DNA of 64,000 nucleotides from Crassaminicella thermophila (GTDB taxonomy: Bacteria > Bacillota > Clostridia > Peptostreptococcales > Thermotaleaceae): the NCBI RefSeq assembly GCF_008152325.1, contig NZ_CP042243.1, forward strand, positions 1,741,026 through 1,805,025, read 5' to 3'. How positions within the stretch are numbered: the first letter of the stretch is position 1; each line of letters opens with the position of its first letter. The position numbers and the translations under genes are program-made. The notes below the pieces were generated by a model. The model had not been told where the DNA came from and did no database searches. It saw nothing but the letters and a program-made list of their open reading frames with translations. This document shows, one piece after another, positions 45,138 through 53,263 of the stretch.

Positions 45138-45677
45138 TCATAAGTTATTCATTTTATTATGACAATTATTTTTTTTTAATCTTTTTATTGTTACTACCTT
45201 ATCAAAATACTTTTTATTGTAGGATACACGAATAATAGGTGTATGATTGTTCCATTTTGCATTTAGTATTTCCACGACCTTACCTTTACAAATTTCTTCT
45301 CCTAATCTTCCTACTAATTTAACAATGTCATCTTTTTGGGGAAGATGAAGAAATTCATAGGGAAAAGAAATAAGCGCTTCTTCTTCAGAATAATTCAAAT
45401 GTTTAATATAAATAGCCAGTCCTGGACAAGCAGCTACACATATTCCGCATCCAATACATTTTTCAAAATGAATACGAGGCAAGTTTGTAATGGGTTTTCC
45501 TATAGTAATAGCCCCCGTAGGACATGACTTTTCACAAGGATTGCATGGAATTTCTTCAATGCATTCAATTACAGCTATTGGACCTTTTTCAAAATCTTTT
45601 CTCTTTGGGAATGACGGTAATTTTTTCAATTCGTCCAAAGAAGGAGCTCCATAATTTTTTAAATATTCATTTTTCAC
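45138..45677 (-). CDS. 4Fe-4S ferredoxin subunit of the FAD dehydrogenase complex
   Basis: A 179-aa iron-sulfur protein. Two [4Fe-4S] motifs are visible, CNPCEKSCPTGAI and CIGCGICVAACPGLAIY, followed by a beta-rich C-terminal domain of about 80 residues. The start is GTG at 45677, overlapping the TGA of the upstream FAD gene (GTGA), with GGAGG 7 nt upstream. It is likely the electron output subunit of the complex encoded by 45138-48593. Confidence 0.88.
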   Translation of the reverse strand: MKNEYLKNYGAPSLDELKKLPSFPKRKDFEKGPIAVIECIEEIPCNPCEKSCPTGAITIGKPITNLPRIHFEKCIGCGICVAACPGLAIYIKHLNYSEEEALISFPYEFLHLPQKDDIVKLVGRLGEEICKGKVVEILNAKWNNHTPIIRVSYNKKYFDKVVTIKRLKKNNCHNKMNNL

Positions 45678-46771
45678 CTTATTAACCTCCTACCTATATT
45701 TATAATATATTCCTTTGCTTCTTTTCTTTTTTTGCCAAAAGAACCAAGTCTTAATGCATCTAATCTATCCCATACTTCTTTTATGCGCTTAATTTTCTCT
45801 CCTTTTCTTAAAAAACCCAAAGATGCTGCTGCATGAATTCCTGCAAGCCTTCCTTCATCCATAGCTGTACTTGCTTCTTCTACACCAGCAATATCTCCTG
45901 CCACATAAATTCCTTTCACTGTAGTTTCCATATACTCGTTATGAATAGGAATATGACCTCCTAAGTTTTTAACATATACAAACTCACATCCAACAATCCA
46001 AGCTAATTCTGTAATAGGTGTTAATCCTGTAGCAATACATACTGTATCTACACTTAAAATTTTTTCTGTCCCTTTTATGTATTTCCAATTTTTATCTAAT
46101 TTTACAGTCTTTATAACTTCTATATATTTCTTACCTACTGCCTCCTTAATAGTACAAGAAGTATAAAAAGGAACACCTAATCTTGAAAGCTTCGCTGTAT
46201 GAACACCATAAGCACCTAAATATGGACCTGCTTCTAAGATAGCGATAACATCTGCTCCTGCCTGTAGTAACTGATAAGCAGTAATTACCCCAACATTTCC
46301 TGAACCTAGCATTACAACTCTTTTTCCTGGAAGTACTCTATGTAAATTCATCATAGTTTGAACAGCTCCAGCACCCATAACTCCAGGAAGCGTCCAACCT
46401 GGAAAACTTATAGGTTTTTCCATAGCTCCTGTAGCTAATATAATTCTATCAGCTTTTATATGGATAGATTTTTTTCCATTTTGGATAGCCCAAATATTTT
46501 TATCTTTATCAATTCCTAAAACCTCTGTTTTTAAAGAAACTTCAATATTTAATTTCTTTGCTTCTTCTAATAATTTTCTCCCAATATCAAAACCACGAAC
46601 CCCTGCTAGATGTTCTTTTGATCCAAAAAATTTATGAATTTGTTTAAAAAGCTGTCCCCCTGGTTTTAAATTTTCATCTAATAATAAAACTTTAGCACCT
46701 AGCTTTGCAGCTTCTATAGAAGCACATAATCCTGCAGGCCCTGCACCAATAACTACTATCAATTTATTCAT
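45674..46771 (-). CDS. NAD(P)/FAD-dependent oxidoreductase subunit (HcnB/OoxA-like)
   Basis: A 365-aa flavoprotein with an FAD Rossmann motif VVIGAGPAGLCASIEAA, ATGAMEKPISFPGWTLPGV, a second nucleotide motif MLGSGNVGVITAYQL, and the C-terminal GIYVAGDIAGVEEA. It resembles the alpha subunits of opine or hydroxyproline/proline dehydrogenases and hydrogen cyanide synthase HcnB. It lacks the C-terminal [2Fe-2S] BFD domain that some homologues carry fused; that domain is encoded separately at 47086-47355. The 5' end overlaps the upstream [2Fe-2S] gene by 8 nt. Confidence 0.9.
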   Translation of the reverse strand: MNKLIVVIGAGPAGLCASIEAAKLGAKVLLLDENLKPGGQLFKQIHKFFGSKEHLAGVRGFDIGRKLLEEAKKLNIEVSLKTEVLGIDKDKNIWAIQNGKKSIHIKADRIILATGAMEKPISFPGWTLPGVMGAGAVQTMMNLHRVLPGKRVVMLGSGNVGVITAYQLLQAGADVIAILEAGPYLGAYGVHTAKLSRLGVPFYTSCTIKEAVGKKYIEVIKTVKLDKNWKYIKGTEKILSVDTVCIATGLTPITELAWIVGCEFVYVKNLGGHIPIHNEYMETTVKGIYVAGDIAGVEEASTAMDEGRLAGIHAAASLGFLRKGEKIKRIKEVWDRLDALRLGSFGKKRKEAKEYIINIGRRLIR

Positions 46772-47093
46772 AATCCTTTCCTTCCTTCCATTTTCCTAAC
46801 CCATACTGAGTTTCAATAATCATACCTTCTTCTACAGGAGTTATACATGTTCTTACATTAGGCTGTCCATTTACAATCATAATGCAATCGGTACATTTTC
46901 CAATTCCACAAAATACCCCTCTTGGTTTATCTAGCTTCTTTGTATATCTAAAAATATGAATACCATTTGCCCAAAGAGCCGCTGCAATCATTTCTCCTTC
47001 GTAAGCATACATTTCTTTACCATCAACCATAATCTTTACTTTTTTTCTTTTTCCAATTTCTCCAAGTATTGGATGTTGCATAATTCTAGTCAT
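46764..47093 (-). CDS. [2Fe-2S] plant-type ferredoxin subunit (HcnA/OoxC-like)
   Basis: A 109-aa [2Fe-2S] protein. Cluster ligands are in GVFCGIGKCTDCIMIVNG and the later RTC. VKIMVDGKEMYAYEGEMIAAAL is the usual beta-grasp start of this subunit type. ATG 47093 has AAGGA about 9 nt upstream; two earlier ATGs are closer to that site and cannot be excluded. It overlaps genes on both sides, so stoichiometric synthesis with the flavoprotein is likely. Confidence 0.87.
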   Translation of the reverse strand: MTRIMQHPILGEIGKRKKVKIMVDGKEMYAYEGEMIAAALWANGIHIFRYTKKLDKPRGVFCGIGKCTDCIMIVNGQPNVRTCITPVEEGMIIETQYGLGKWKEGKDYE

Positions 47094-47355
47094 TTTCATC
47101 ATTCCTTAAGATTCCCATTTTAAATGGTCTAACAGGCTGTCTGTAAGTAGATGGCTCTATATTTTCAGGTTTTTTTCCTGTTTTTTCAGCTAGTATTTTT
47201 TCAACCAATTTTCTGCATATTCTTCCTTGACATAAACCCATACCTGCTCTAGTCCATTTTTTAATTTCATTCATTGTAGTAGCTCCATTTTTTATAGTTT
47301 CCTCTATTTCATCCCGTGTTACTTCCTCACACCTACAAATTATTTCTTTTTCCAC
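47086..47355 (-). CDS. BFD-type [2Fe-2S] protein subunit
   Basis: An 89-aa protein with the bacterioferritin-associated ferredoxin type motif: CRC near the N-terminus and CQGRIC about 33 residues later, with GATTMNEIKKWTRAGMGLC between. In many homologous dehydrogenases this is the C-terminal domain of the alpha subunit. The start is GTG at 47355, with GGGAGG 7 nt upstream; the longer in-frame reading has no support. It overlaps the next gene by 8 nt. Confidence 0.85.
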   Translation of the reverse strand: MEKEIICRCEEVTRDEIEETIKNGATTMNEIKKWTRAGMGLCQGRICRKLVEKILAEKTGKKPENIEPSTYRQPVRPFKMGILRNDEND

Positions 47356-47404
47356 CTTACTCCCTCCCATTTTCTTTATTATGAACTGATTACATTCACC
47401 AAAC

Positions 47405-47433
47405 AAAGGTATGATGCAAAACATCATACCTTT
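47405..47433 (-). terminator. Intra-operon hairpin after the first dehydrogenase gene
   Basis: AAAGGTATGATG pairs perfectly with CATCATACCTTT around 5 nt and overlaps the stop of the 47424-48593 gene. It could reduce transcription of the following four genes or stabilise the upstream message. Confidence 0.6.
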
Positions 47434-48593
47434 TCCTTTTTAAATCTATTAAGCCTTAACACATTAATATCGTAATAAATTTTTTCACCATTTATAAACT
47501 TAGCCATTAATTTTCCTGTAATAGGAGCAAGAGCAATACCATCTCCTTCATGACCTGCAGCAACAAAATATCCTTTTTTATCTGCTACTTCATCTAAGAT
47601 AGGTTTTCCATCAGGAGTAGCAGGTCTTAATCCAGCAAAAGAGCGAATAATATGCACTTTTTTTAATATTGGAAAATAATATATTCCTTGATTAATTATT
47701 ATTTTTAAAGCTTCATAGGTAGTTTTTTTATTATATCCCTCAAACTCCCGTGTGCTCCCTATTAAATAATTTCCAGAAGCAGTCTGGCTAATTGAAAATC
47801 CCACTCCTAGTTTACTATCTTCTTCCTCTTGAAATAATTCAGGCTTTATTTTTCTGACAATATATCTAGCACTCCATCCATTCGTCTCCCCTATTTTTGG
47901 TATCTTCTCTGTTACAATAATTTGCCCTCTTTTCGGAATAATAGGAATATTAATCCCTATAAGGTTTCCTACTTCTGAAGCCCAAGCTCCAGCAGTATTT
48001 ACTATATACTGTGTGTCTACATACTCTCCATTATAAAAATACACTCTCCAATGATCTTTCTTTTGATCCATTTTCGTAATAATTCCTTTTTTAAATTCCA
48101 ATCCTAAGGCTATGCTTCTTATCATTAATCCTCTCATAACATGCAAAGGATTTACTTGTGAATCCATTTTACAAAATGTAGATGCAATAATTTTTTTATT
48201 TATATAAGGTTGTTTCTTTAAAACATCTTTTCTATCCAAAATCTCTACATTTACACCATACTGCTTTTGTTTCTTAACAAATGCTTCTATTATTTTAAGT
48301 TCTTGTTCATTTTCAATAAACACCATTCCACCATTATTCTGAAATTCTATATCTACCTTTAGTTCCTTTCTTAATCCTTTATACATTTCTAAACTCTCAA
48401 GTGTCATTTCCAGTAATATACCTGGTTCTTTAGATTGAAGTAAAATCATTTCATCACATGATCCAGAAGCCCCATTTCCTATCTCATTTTTTTCTATTAG
48501 CAAAACTCTTTTTCCTGCTTTTACTAAATAATATGCAGTAGATAATCCAACAATTCCTCCTCCTATCACAACAACATGGAAATTTTTTTTCAT
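47424..48593 (-). CDS. FAD-dependent amine dehydrogenase subunit (DadA/HcnC/OoxB-like)
   Basis: A 389-aa DAO-type flavoprotein that oxidises an amine or amino acid. FAD motif VVVIGGGIVGLSTAYYLV is at the N-terminus, then IEKNEIGNGASGSCDEMIL, VNTAGAWASEVG, and the C-terminal GLRPATPDGKPILDEV and AAGHEGDGIALAP. It resembles catalytic beta subunits of proline, hydroxyproline, opine or sarcosine dehydrogenases. It is the first of a five-gene set with separate BFD, [2Fe-2S], FAD/NAD and 4Fe-4S proteins. Substrate is not decided by sequence. Confidence 0.9.
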   Translation of the reverse strand: MKKNFHVVVIGGGIVGLSTAYYLVKAGKRVLLIEKNEIGNGASGSCDEMILLQSKEPGILLEMTLESLEMYKGLRKELKVDIEFQNNGGMVFIENEQELKIIEAFVKKQKQYGVNVEILDRKDVLKKQPYINKKIIASTFCKMDSQVNPLHVMRGLMIRSIALGLEFKKGIITKMDQKKDHWRVYFYNGEYVDTQYIVNTAGAWASEVGNLIGINIPIIPKRGQIIVTEKIPKIGETNGWSARYIVRKIKPELFQEEEDSKLGVGFSISQTASGNYLIGSTREFEGYNKKTTYEALKIIINQGIYYFPILKKVHIIRSFAGLRPATPDGKPILDEVADKKGYFVAAGHEGDGIALAPITGKLMAKFINGEKIYYDINVLRLNRFKKEKV

Positions 48594-48783
48594 AGCAGAC
48601 CTTCCTTACATAATATACATCCTATAGATTTTAGATATATTATTCATAATATGTAGCTTAAATTAACTTGGTTCTTAAAAATATAAAAATAACCCTTTCA
48701 GCTATTAAAAAAATAGAGTGTATTTTGTTATAATCTTGTTAAAACTATAATTTTGAAATCATAACATAAAAGGAGGACTTTAC

Positions 48784-50484
48784 TTGGAAAAATTAAGAAA
48801 AAAACTGCATAAAATAGATAATCGAGGATATAAAGCCTATAAAGACCTTGAAGGTACATATAAAGTAGAAAATTTTTTTCTTCATATTGATCATATACAA
48901 GCCGATCCATTTGCTAATCCATCTCGTATTAGAGTTGAAATACCAAATCATATTACAAAATTTGAAAAAGATTGGTATAAATTAAAATCTAGAAAAATTG
49001 CATTTGAAGATTTTTTTGCTAGAGAATTAGCAAAAATAATCAAATCTTATTCCATAAATAAAAATGGATCTGGAAAGAGTGGATTAATTTTAATCGATAA
49101 ACCTGGTCAAGAAATACTTCCAAGAACTGCTGTTAAAATTACTGATCAAAAAATAGAATTTCGTTTATCCATTGGACTTCCTGCAAGAGGCAGAAAAATA
49201 TTAGGAAATCAAGCTTTAAAACTTCTTTGTGATCATATTCCATACATAATAAAAAAAGCTATCTTCACATTCGATAAAAACGCTTTACTAAAGCATTTAA
49301 AATTAACTGATCAACAAGAAGCTATTCGCAAGTATTTAGATGAATATGGCTATATTTGTTTTATAGGAAATAACTCTATCTTACCAAGAAAAAGTGGTAT
49401 AAGTAATAAACCATTAAAAAATAATCAGGTCATCCCTTTTAAATCTCCATCTTCTTTAGAAATTGAAATACCTATCCCTCATAGTCAGCCAATACGAGGC
49501 ATGGCTATTCCTAAAGGAATAACTCTTATTGTTGGAGGTGGATATCACGGAAAAAGTACATTGCTAAAAGCAATAGAAAGAGGAGTTTATAATCACATAT
49601 CTGGTGATGGCCGTGAATATGTCATTACTAATCCTACAGCTTTCAAAGTAAGAGCCGAAGATGGAAGAAGAATAGAAAAAGTAAATATATCCCCATTTAT
49701 AAACAGACTTCCCTTTGATAAAGATACGACTCGATTTTCTACAGAAGATGCTAGTGGTAGTACTTCTCAAGCAGCAAATATTATTGAAGCTTTAGAGGCA
49801 GGAAGTAAGGTTTTACTTATAGATGAAGACACAAGCGCTACAAATTTTATGATTCGTGATGGACGAATGCAAGCATTAGTTGGAAAAGAAAAAGAACCTA
49901 TTACGCCTTTTATAGATAAAGTCAAACAGCTATATAAAGATTTACGAGTATCTACCATCTTAGTTATTGGTGGATCAGGAGATTATTTTGATGTAGCAGA
50001 CAATATAATTATGATGCATGAATATAAGCCTAAAGATGTAACAAAAAAAGCTAAGGAAATTTCGAAAAGCTTTAAAAATATTCGTATAGCAGAAGGTGGA
50101 GAAAAATTTGGTGAGATTACAAAGCGTATCATAAAACAACAAAGTTTCAATGCTTATCGTGGTAGGAAAGAAAAAGTAGATGCAAAGGGACTAACTACCA
50201 TTGTTTATGGAACAAACAATATTGATCTTTCCTTTTTAGAACAATTAGTAGATCCTAGTCAAACCCGTGCTATTGCAAATATGATAAAATATCTATCTAA
50301 AAAATTAGTAGATGACACAACTATACTCCCTATTCTTATAGACAAATTATATGAACATATCGAAGAAAAAGGGCTAGAAGTGATTTCACCATACTATAAA
50401 AAACATCCAGGTGATTTGGCTCTTCCTCGTAAATTAGAGTTCTCTGCAGCTATTAATCGCCTTCGTACTCTTCAAGTAAAGTAA
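48784..50484 (+). CDS. ABC-ATPase domain-containing protein
   Basis: A 566-aa predicted cytosolic ATPase of ABC class (COG3044-like), not linked to a transporter. Walker A is GGGYHGKSTLLKA near residue 258. A DASGSTSQAANIIEAL stretch plays the part of a signature helix, and Walker B-like VLLIDEDTSATNFMIRDGRM follows near residue 345. An N-terminal domain of about 240 residues precedes the ATPase core. The role is unknown. The start is TTG at 48784, with AAAGGAGG 7 nt upstream. It is monocistronic. Confidence 0.85.
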   Translation: MEKLRKKLHKIDNRGYKAYKDLEGTYKVENFFLHIDHIQADPFANPSRIRVEIPNHITKFEKDWYKLKSRKIAFEDFFARELAKIIKSYSINKNGSGKSGLILIDKPGQEILPRTAVKITDQKIEFRLSIGLPARGRKILGNQALKLLCDHIPYIIKKAIFTFDKNALLKHLKLTDQQEAIRKYLDEYGYICFIGNNSILPRKSGISNKPLKNNQVIPFKSPSSLEIEIPIPHSQPIRGMAIPKGITLIVGGGYHGKSTLLKAIERGVYNHISGDGREYVITNPTAFKVRAEDGRRIEKVNISPFINRLPFDKDTTRFSTEDASGSTSQAANIIEALEAGSKVLLIDEDTSATNFMIRDGRMQALVGKEKEPITPFIDKVKQLYKDLRVSTILVIGGSGDYFDVADNIIMMHEYKPKDVTKKAKEISKSFKNIRIAEGGEKFGEITKRIIKQQSFNAYRGRKEKVDAKGLTTIVYGTNNIDLSFLEQLVDPSQTRAIANMIKYLSKKLVDDTTILPILIDKLYEHIEEKGLEVISPYYKKHPGDLALPRKLEFSAAINRLRTLQVK

Positions 50485-50533
50485 TGATTGTATTAATTTA
50501 TTCACCAAGGAAGGATAAAAATTATAATAATAA

Positions 50534-50561
50534 AACCGTTATCCAAATTAAGATAACGGTT
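50534..50561. terminator. Terminator between the ABC-ATPase and dUTPase-like genes
   Basis: AACCGTTATC pairs with GATAACGGTT around 8 nt, with A/T-rich flanks on both sides; it serves both convergent genes. Confidence 0.85.
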
Positions 50562-50571
50562 CTATTATTTT

Positions 50572-51075
50572 CTATAATTCAACTTGTTCTAGGTAATAAC
50601 CATAAATTTCTTCAAAAGAAAAACCTAACAGCTCCCCTAGATTTATAAATCTAGCAAATAATCTAATATAAATAGATAATGCATAAACAAAATCATCTTG
50701 TAAAATGGCATGCTTTAAGTCCTTTATATCATCAAAAATATATGAAAAGATCTTTATAATACTATCCTCTTTTTTCACTGCATTAATAGCATCTCCATTG
50801 ATAATATTAAAATGGTGTACATTTCCTATAGAAAGTAAAAACTTCATAGCATCAATATATCTGATCATTAATTTTTCCTTTGGAATATTTTCTTTTATTC
50901 TAGAATATTTATAGCACTTTGTAAGATTTGCAATCTCACTAGTTTTTACTTGAAGTGCTAAAAATCTTAAATCAAAAACATTTTCTTTTCCTAATATATC
51001 TTCCTCTATGTCAGAAAACTGCTTTATATTATTTTCAATAATCTCTTGTATTTTAAATAGCTCATTTAATTCCAT
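50572..51075 (-). CDS. dUTPase-like (all-alpha NTP pyrophosphatase fold) protein with altered metal ligands
   Basis: A 167-aa helical protein that resembles dimeric dUTPases: an N-terminal LNELFKIQE, then FLALQVKTSEIANLTKCYKYS where active dimeric enzymes have LL-V-E-L-x-E-x-A-N-E, then RYIDAMKFLLSIG where they have an E-x-x-D. If this alignment is right, three of the Mg2+-binding acids are replaced (K44, L51, R72) while E47 and D75 remain. The protein is then unlikely to hydrolyse dUTP normally. A TTTACA/TATAAT promoter and a FapR-like operator lie upstream. The assignment is by eye; it could be an unrelated helical protein. Confidence 0.5.
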   Translation of the reverse strand: MELNELFKIQEIIENNIKQFSDIEEDILGKENVFDLRFLALQVKTSEIANLTKCYKYSRIKENIPKEKLMIRYIDAMKFLLSIGNVHHFNIINGDAINAVKKEDSIIKIFSYIFDDIKDLKHAILQDDFVYALSIYIRLFARFINLGELLGFSFEEIYGYYLEQVEL

Positions 51076-51113
51076 AAAAATGCCTCCTTAATCAGCTTTA
51101 TTATATGTTAGTG

Positions 51114-51130
51114 TTAGTACCAGGTAATAA
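51114..51130. promoter_or_regulatory. FapR-like operator
   Basis: TTAGTACCAGGTAATAA matches the FapR-type consensus (TTAGTACCnnnTACTAA) with one deviating base and is itself a near-perfect dyad. It lies 14-30 nt downstream of the -10 element of the dUTPase-like gene, a position suited to repression. FapR normally senses malonyl-CoA and controls lipid genes, none of which are in this window. Confidence 0.45.
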
Positions 51131-51143
51131 TACCTCATATAAT

Positions 51144-51171
51144 ATTATAGCTTAATATTTGAATTTGTAAA
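51144..51171 (-). promoter_or_regulatory. Sigma-A promoter of the dUTPase-like gene
   Basis: TTTACA (51171-51166), 16-nt spacer, TATAAT (51149-51144). Confidence 0.75.
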
Positions 51172-51263
51172 GCAAATTATTTTAGGAACAACTCCTTTTC
51201 TAATTAAATAATTCTATTTATTTTTCAATTATCGACATTTTTTGCAACACAAGCTATATTGAT

Positions 51264-51274
51264 TATGCTATAAT
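51264..51274 (+). promoter_or_regulatory. Extended -10 promoter of the YdjM-type gene
   Basis: TATGC-TATAAT gives an extended -10 (TGnTATAAT). No good -35 lies at the usual distance. The predicted start falls in the LexA box. Confidence 0.65.
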
Positions 51275-51279
51275 ATAGC

Positions 51280-51293
51280 AGAACATACGTTTC
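51280..51293. promoter_or_regulatory. LexA (SOS) box
   Basis: AGAACATACGTTTC matches the Gram-positive LexA/DinR consensus CGAACRNRYGTTYC at 13 of 14 positions and sits 5 nt after the -10 element, 31 nt upstream of the YdjM-type coding start. Confidence 0.8.
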
Positions 51294-51323
51294 GTATTTC
51301 ATAAAAAAGGATGGTTTTAAAAA

Positions 51324-51947
51324 ATGACTGGTAAATCTCATATGTTATTTGGTTCTGTAGCTAGCTTATACTTATTACCAAAATTGGGTTATGAACCAAA
51401 TATTACTACAACTGCTGCCGCTATAATCGGTTCTTTGATTCCTGATATGGATCATCCAAAAGCGAAAATAAATCAAAAATTTCTTCCAATGAATAATAGA
51501 TTTGGAAAGATATTATTTTATTGTGGCATTGGAGGTTTTTTACTTTATAAATATGGATTTGAAAATCGATTAACTTTTACAATAGCCATTTTACTAATTA
51601 TGATTGGCTTTTCCCATCATAGAGGTTTTACCCATAGTATTTTAGGCACATTTATCATTTCTTCTATTGTTTTTTTTGTTCTTAAAAACACTATACATTA
51701 CTCAATCATTTTATCTTTTATATTAGGATTAATATCCCATATTATTGGAGATTGGATGACAATCGCTGGTATTGAACTATTTTATCCCATCTCTACTAAA
51801 AGATATCGATTTGTATTGACTATTTCTTCTGGAAAAATGGCAGAACCTATTATTGGCATGTTTTTTATCTATTTAATTATTCGATTTTATATAAAAAACG
51901 ATTTATCTATGCATTGGCTCTATAGCTTACTAAGTTTAATAAATTAA
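51324..51947 (+). CDS. YdjM-type membrane-bound metal-dependent hydrolase
   Basis: A 207-aa polytopic membrane protein of the YdjM/DUF457 family. Metal-binding features are GKSHMLFG near the N-terminus, GSLIPDMDHPKAK, SHHRGFTHSILGTF, and HIIGDWMTIAGIELFYPI. Four to five membrane helices separate them. Biochemical function is unknown. In E. coli, ydjM is LexA-regulated; here a LexA box overlaps the promoter, so DNA-damage induction is predicted independently from this sequence. AAAAGGATGG precedes the ATG. Confidence 0.88.
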   Translation: MTGKSHMLFGSVASLYLLPKLGYEPNITTTAAAIIGSLIPDMDHPKAKINQKFLPMNNRFGKILFYCGIGGFLLYKYGFENRLTFTIAILLIMIGFSHHRGFTHSILGTFIISSIVFFVLKNTIHYSIILSFILGLISHIIGDWMTIAGIELFYPISTKRYRFVLTISSGKMAEPIIGMFFIYLIIRFYIKNDLSMHWLYSLLSLIN

Positions 51948-51948
51948 A

Positions 51949-51990
51949 CAAAAAGCACTTTTCTTAAAATCTTAAGAAAAGTGCTTTTTG
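51949..51990. terminator. Bidirectional terminator between YdjM-type gene and uraA
   Basis: A 19-bp perfect stem (CAAAAAGCACTTTTCTTAA and its complement) with a 4-nt loop has A- and T-tracts in both arms. Confidence 0.9.
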
Positions 51991-52003
51991 TTGTCTGAAA
52001 TCA

Positions 52004-53263
52004 TTATTTAACTTTATTTAATAGGGCATTTAATAATACTCCTATAATTGCTGCAAAGCTTAAACCTGATATTTTTACTGTTGATGTTACAGGTATTCCT
52101 ATTGATATACCAAAATGCTTCTCAATATAACTTGCACCAAGCCCTAGTATCAAAACAGATGACATAATCACTATATTCTTTATATTAAATGTTACTTTGC
52201 TGTTTTTAATTGTTTTTACACCTATTAATGAAATCATACTAAAAAGCATTAAGCTTATACCACCCATTACAGGTACTGGAATTGTTCTTAACAAACCACC
52301 AATTTTTGCAACAAATCCTAGCAAAATTGCAAATACTGCTGCTAATCTTAGAATAGAAGGATCATAATTTTTTGTAATCGCAAGTACTCCTGTATTTTCA
52401 CCATAAGTAGTATTTGCTGGTCCTCCAATAAATCCTGCAAATAAGGTAGCTAGTCCATCCCCTAAAAGGGTACGATTTAAACCTGGATCTTCAATAAAAT
52501 TTTTCCCTACAACTTGTCCATTTGTTGTAATATCTCCTATGTGCTCCATAAAAACTGCAAGTACAACTGGAGCAATAATTGCTATAGCTCCTAATTCAAA
52601 CTTTGGAAATGTAAAGTTTGGCATAGCCAATACAGGTGTTTCTTTCATTATACTCATATCAACAATTCCTATTTTGAATGAAACCAAATATCCAACTACT
52701 ACACCAATTAAAATTGAAAGTTGTTTTAAAAACCCCTTGCCTTTTAGTGTAATTGCTAATGCAGTAAATAGTGTTATTCCTGCAACTATAAAATTATTTT
52801 TTGCCATGCCATATGCTACCGGAACAAGATTTAGACCAATTACTATAATCATTGGCCCCACTACTTGTGCAGGCAAGAATTTTTTTATCTTTTCAACTCC
52901 TATTTTCTTTATTATAAAAGACATCGCTACATATAATAGTCCTGCAATAATAATTCCACCTTGGGCATATGTTAAATCTCCATTATACATTTCTTTTACA
53001 GTAAGAATAACTGGTATGAATGCAAATGATGATCCCAAAAATACAGGTACCTTTCCTTTTGTAACAAGATGAAATAATAATGTTCCTATCCCTGCAGCTA
53101 CTAATGCCACAGATGTATTAAGCCCTGTAAGCATAGGAACTAAAACAGTTGCTCCAAACATTGCTACTAAATGCTGTAATGCTAACACCACTTTTTTTAT
53201 TGATTCAAACCCTATTACATTTTTTGTTTCTACATTAGATTTTGCTATCATATTTTCTGACAT
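52004..53263 (-). CDS. uraA: Uracil permease (NCS2/NAT family)
   Basis: A 419-aa nucleobase:cation symporter with 14 expected helices. Family features are VLALQHLVAMFGATVLVP at the N-terminus, the substrate-site GSSFAFIPVI, AVFMEHIGDITTNGQVVG with the key Glu, and GDGLATLFAGFIGGPANTTYGENTGVLA. The C-terminal NAT motif region has PVPVMGGISLMLFSMI. Uracil rather than xanthine is favoured because the leader carries two PyrR binding loops. GGAGG precedes the ATG and lies within the second attenuator. Confidence 0.94.
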   Translation of the reverse strand: MSENMIAKSNVETKNVIGFESIKKVVLALQHLVAMFGATVLVPMLTGLNTSVALVAAGIGTLLFHLVTKGKVPVFLGSSFAFIPVILTVKEMYNGDLTYAQGGIIIAGLLYVAMSFIIKKIGVEKIKKFLPAQVVGPMIIVIGLNLVPVAYGMAKNNFIVAGITLFTALAITLKGKGFLKQLSILIGVVVGYLVSFKIGIVDMSIMKETPVLAMPNFTFPKFELGAIAIIAPVVLAVFMEHIGDITTNGQVVGKNFIEDPGLNRTLLGDGLATLFAGFIGGPANTTYGENTGVLAITKNYDPSILRLAAVFAILLGFVAKIGGLLRTIPVPVMGGISLMLFSMISLIGVKTIKNSKVTFNIKNIVIMSSVLILGLGASYIEKHFGISIGIPVTSTVKISGLSFAAIIGVLLNALLNKVK

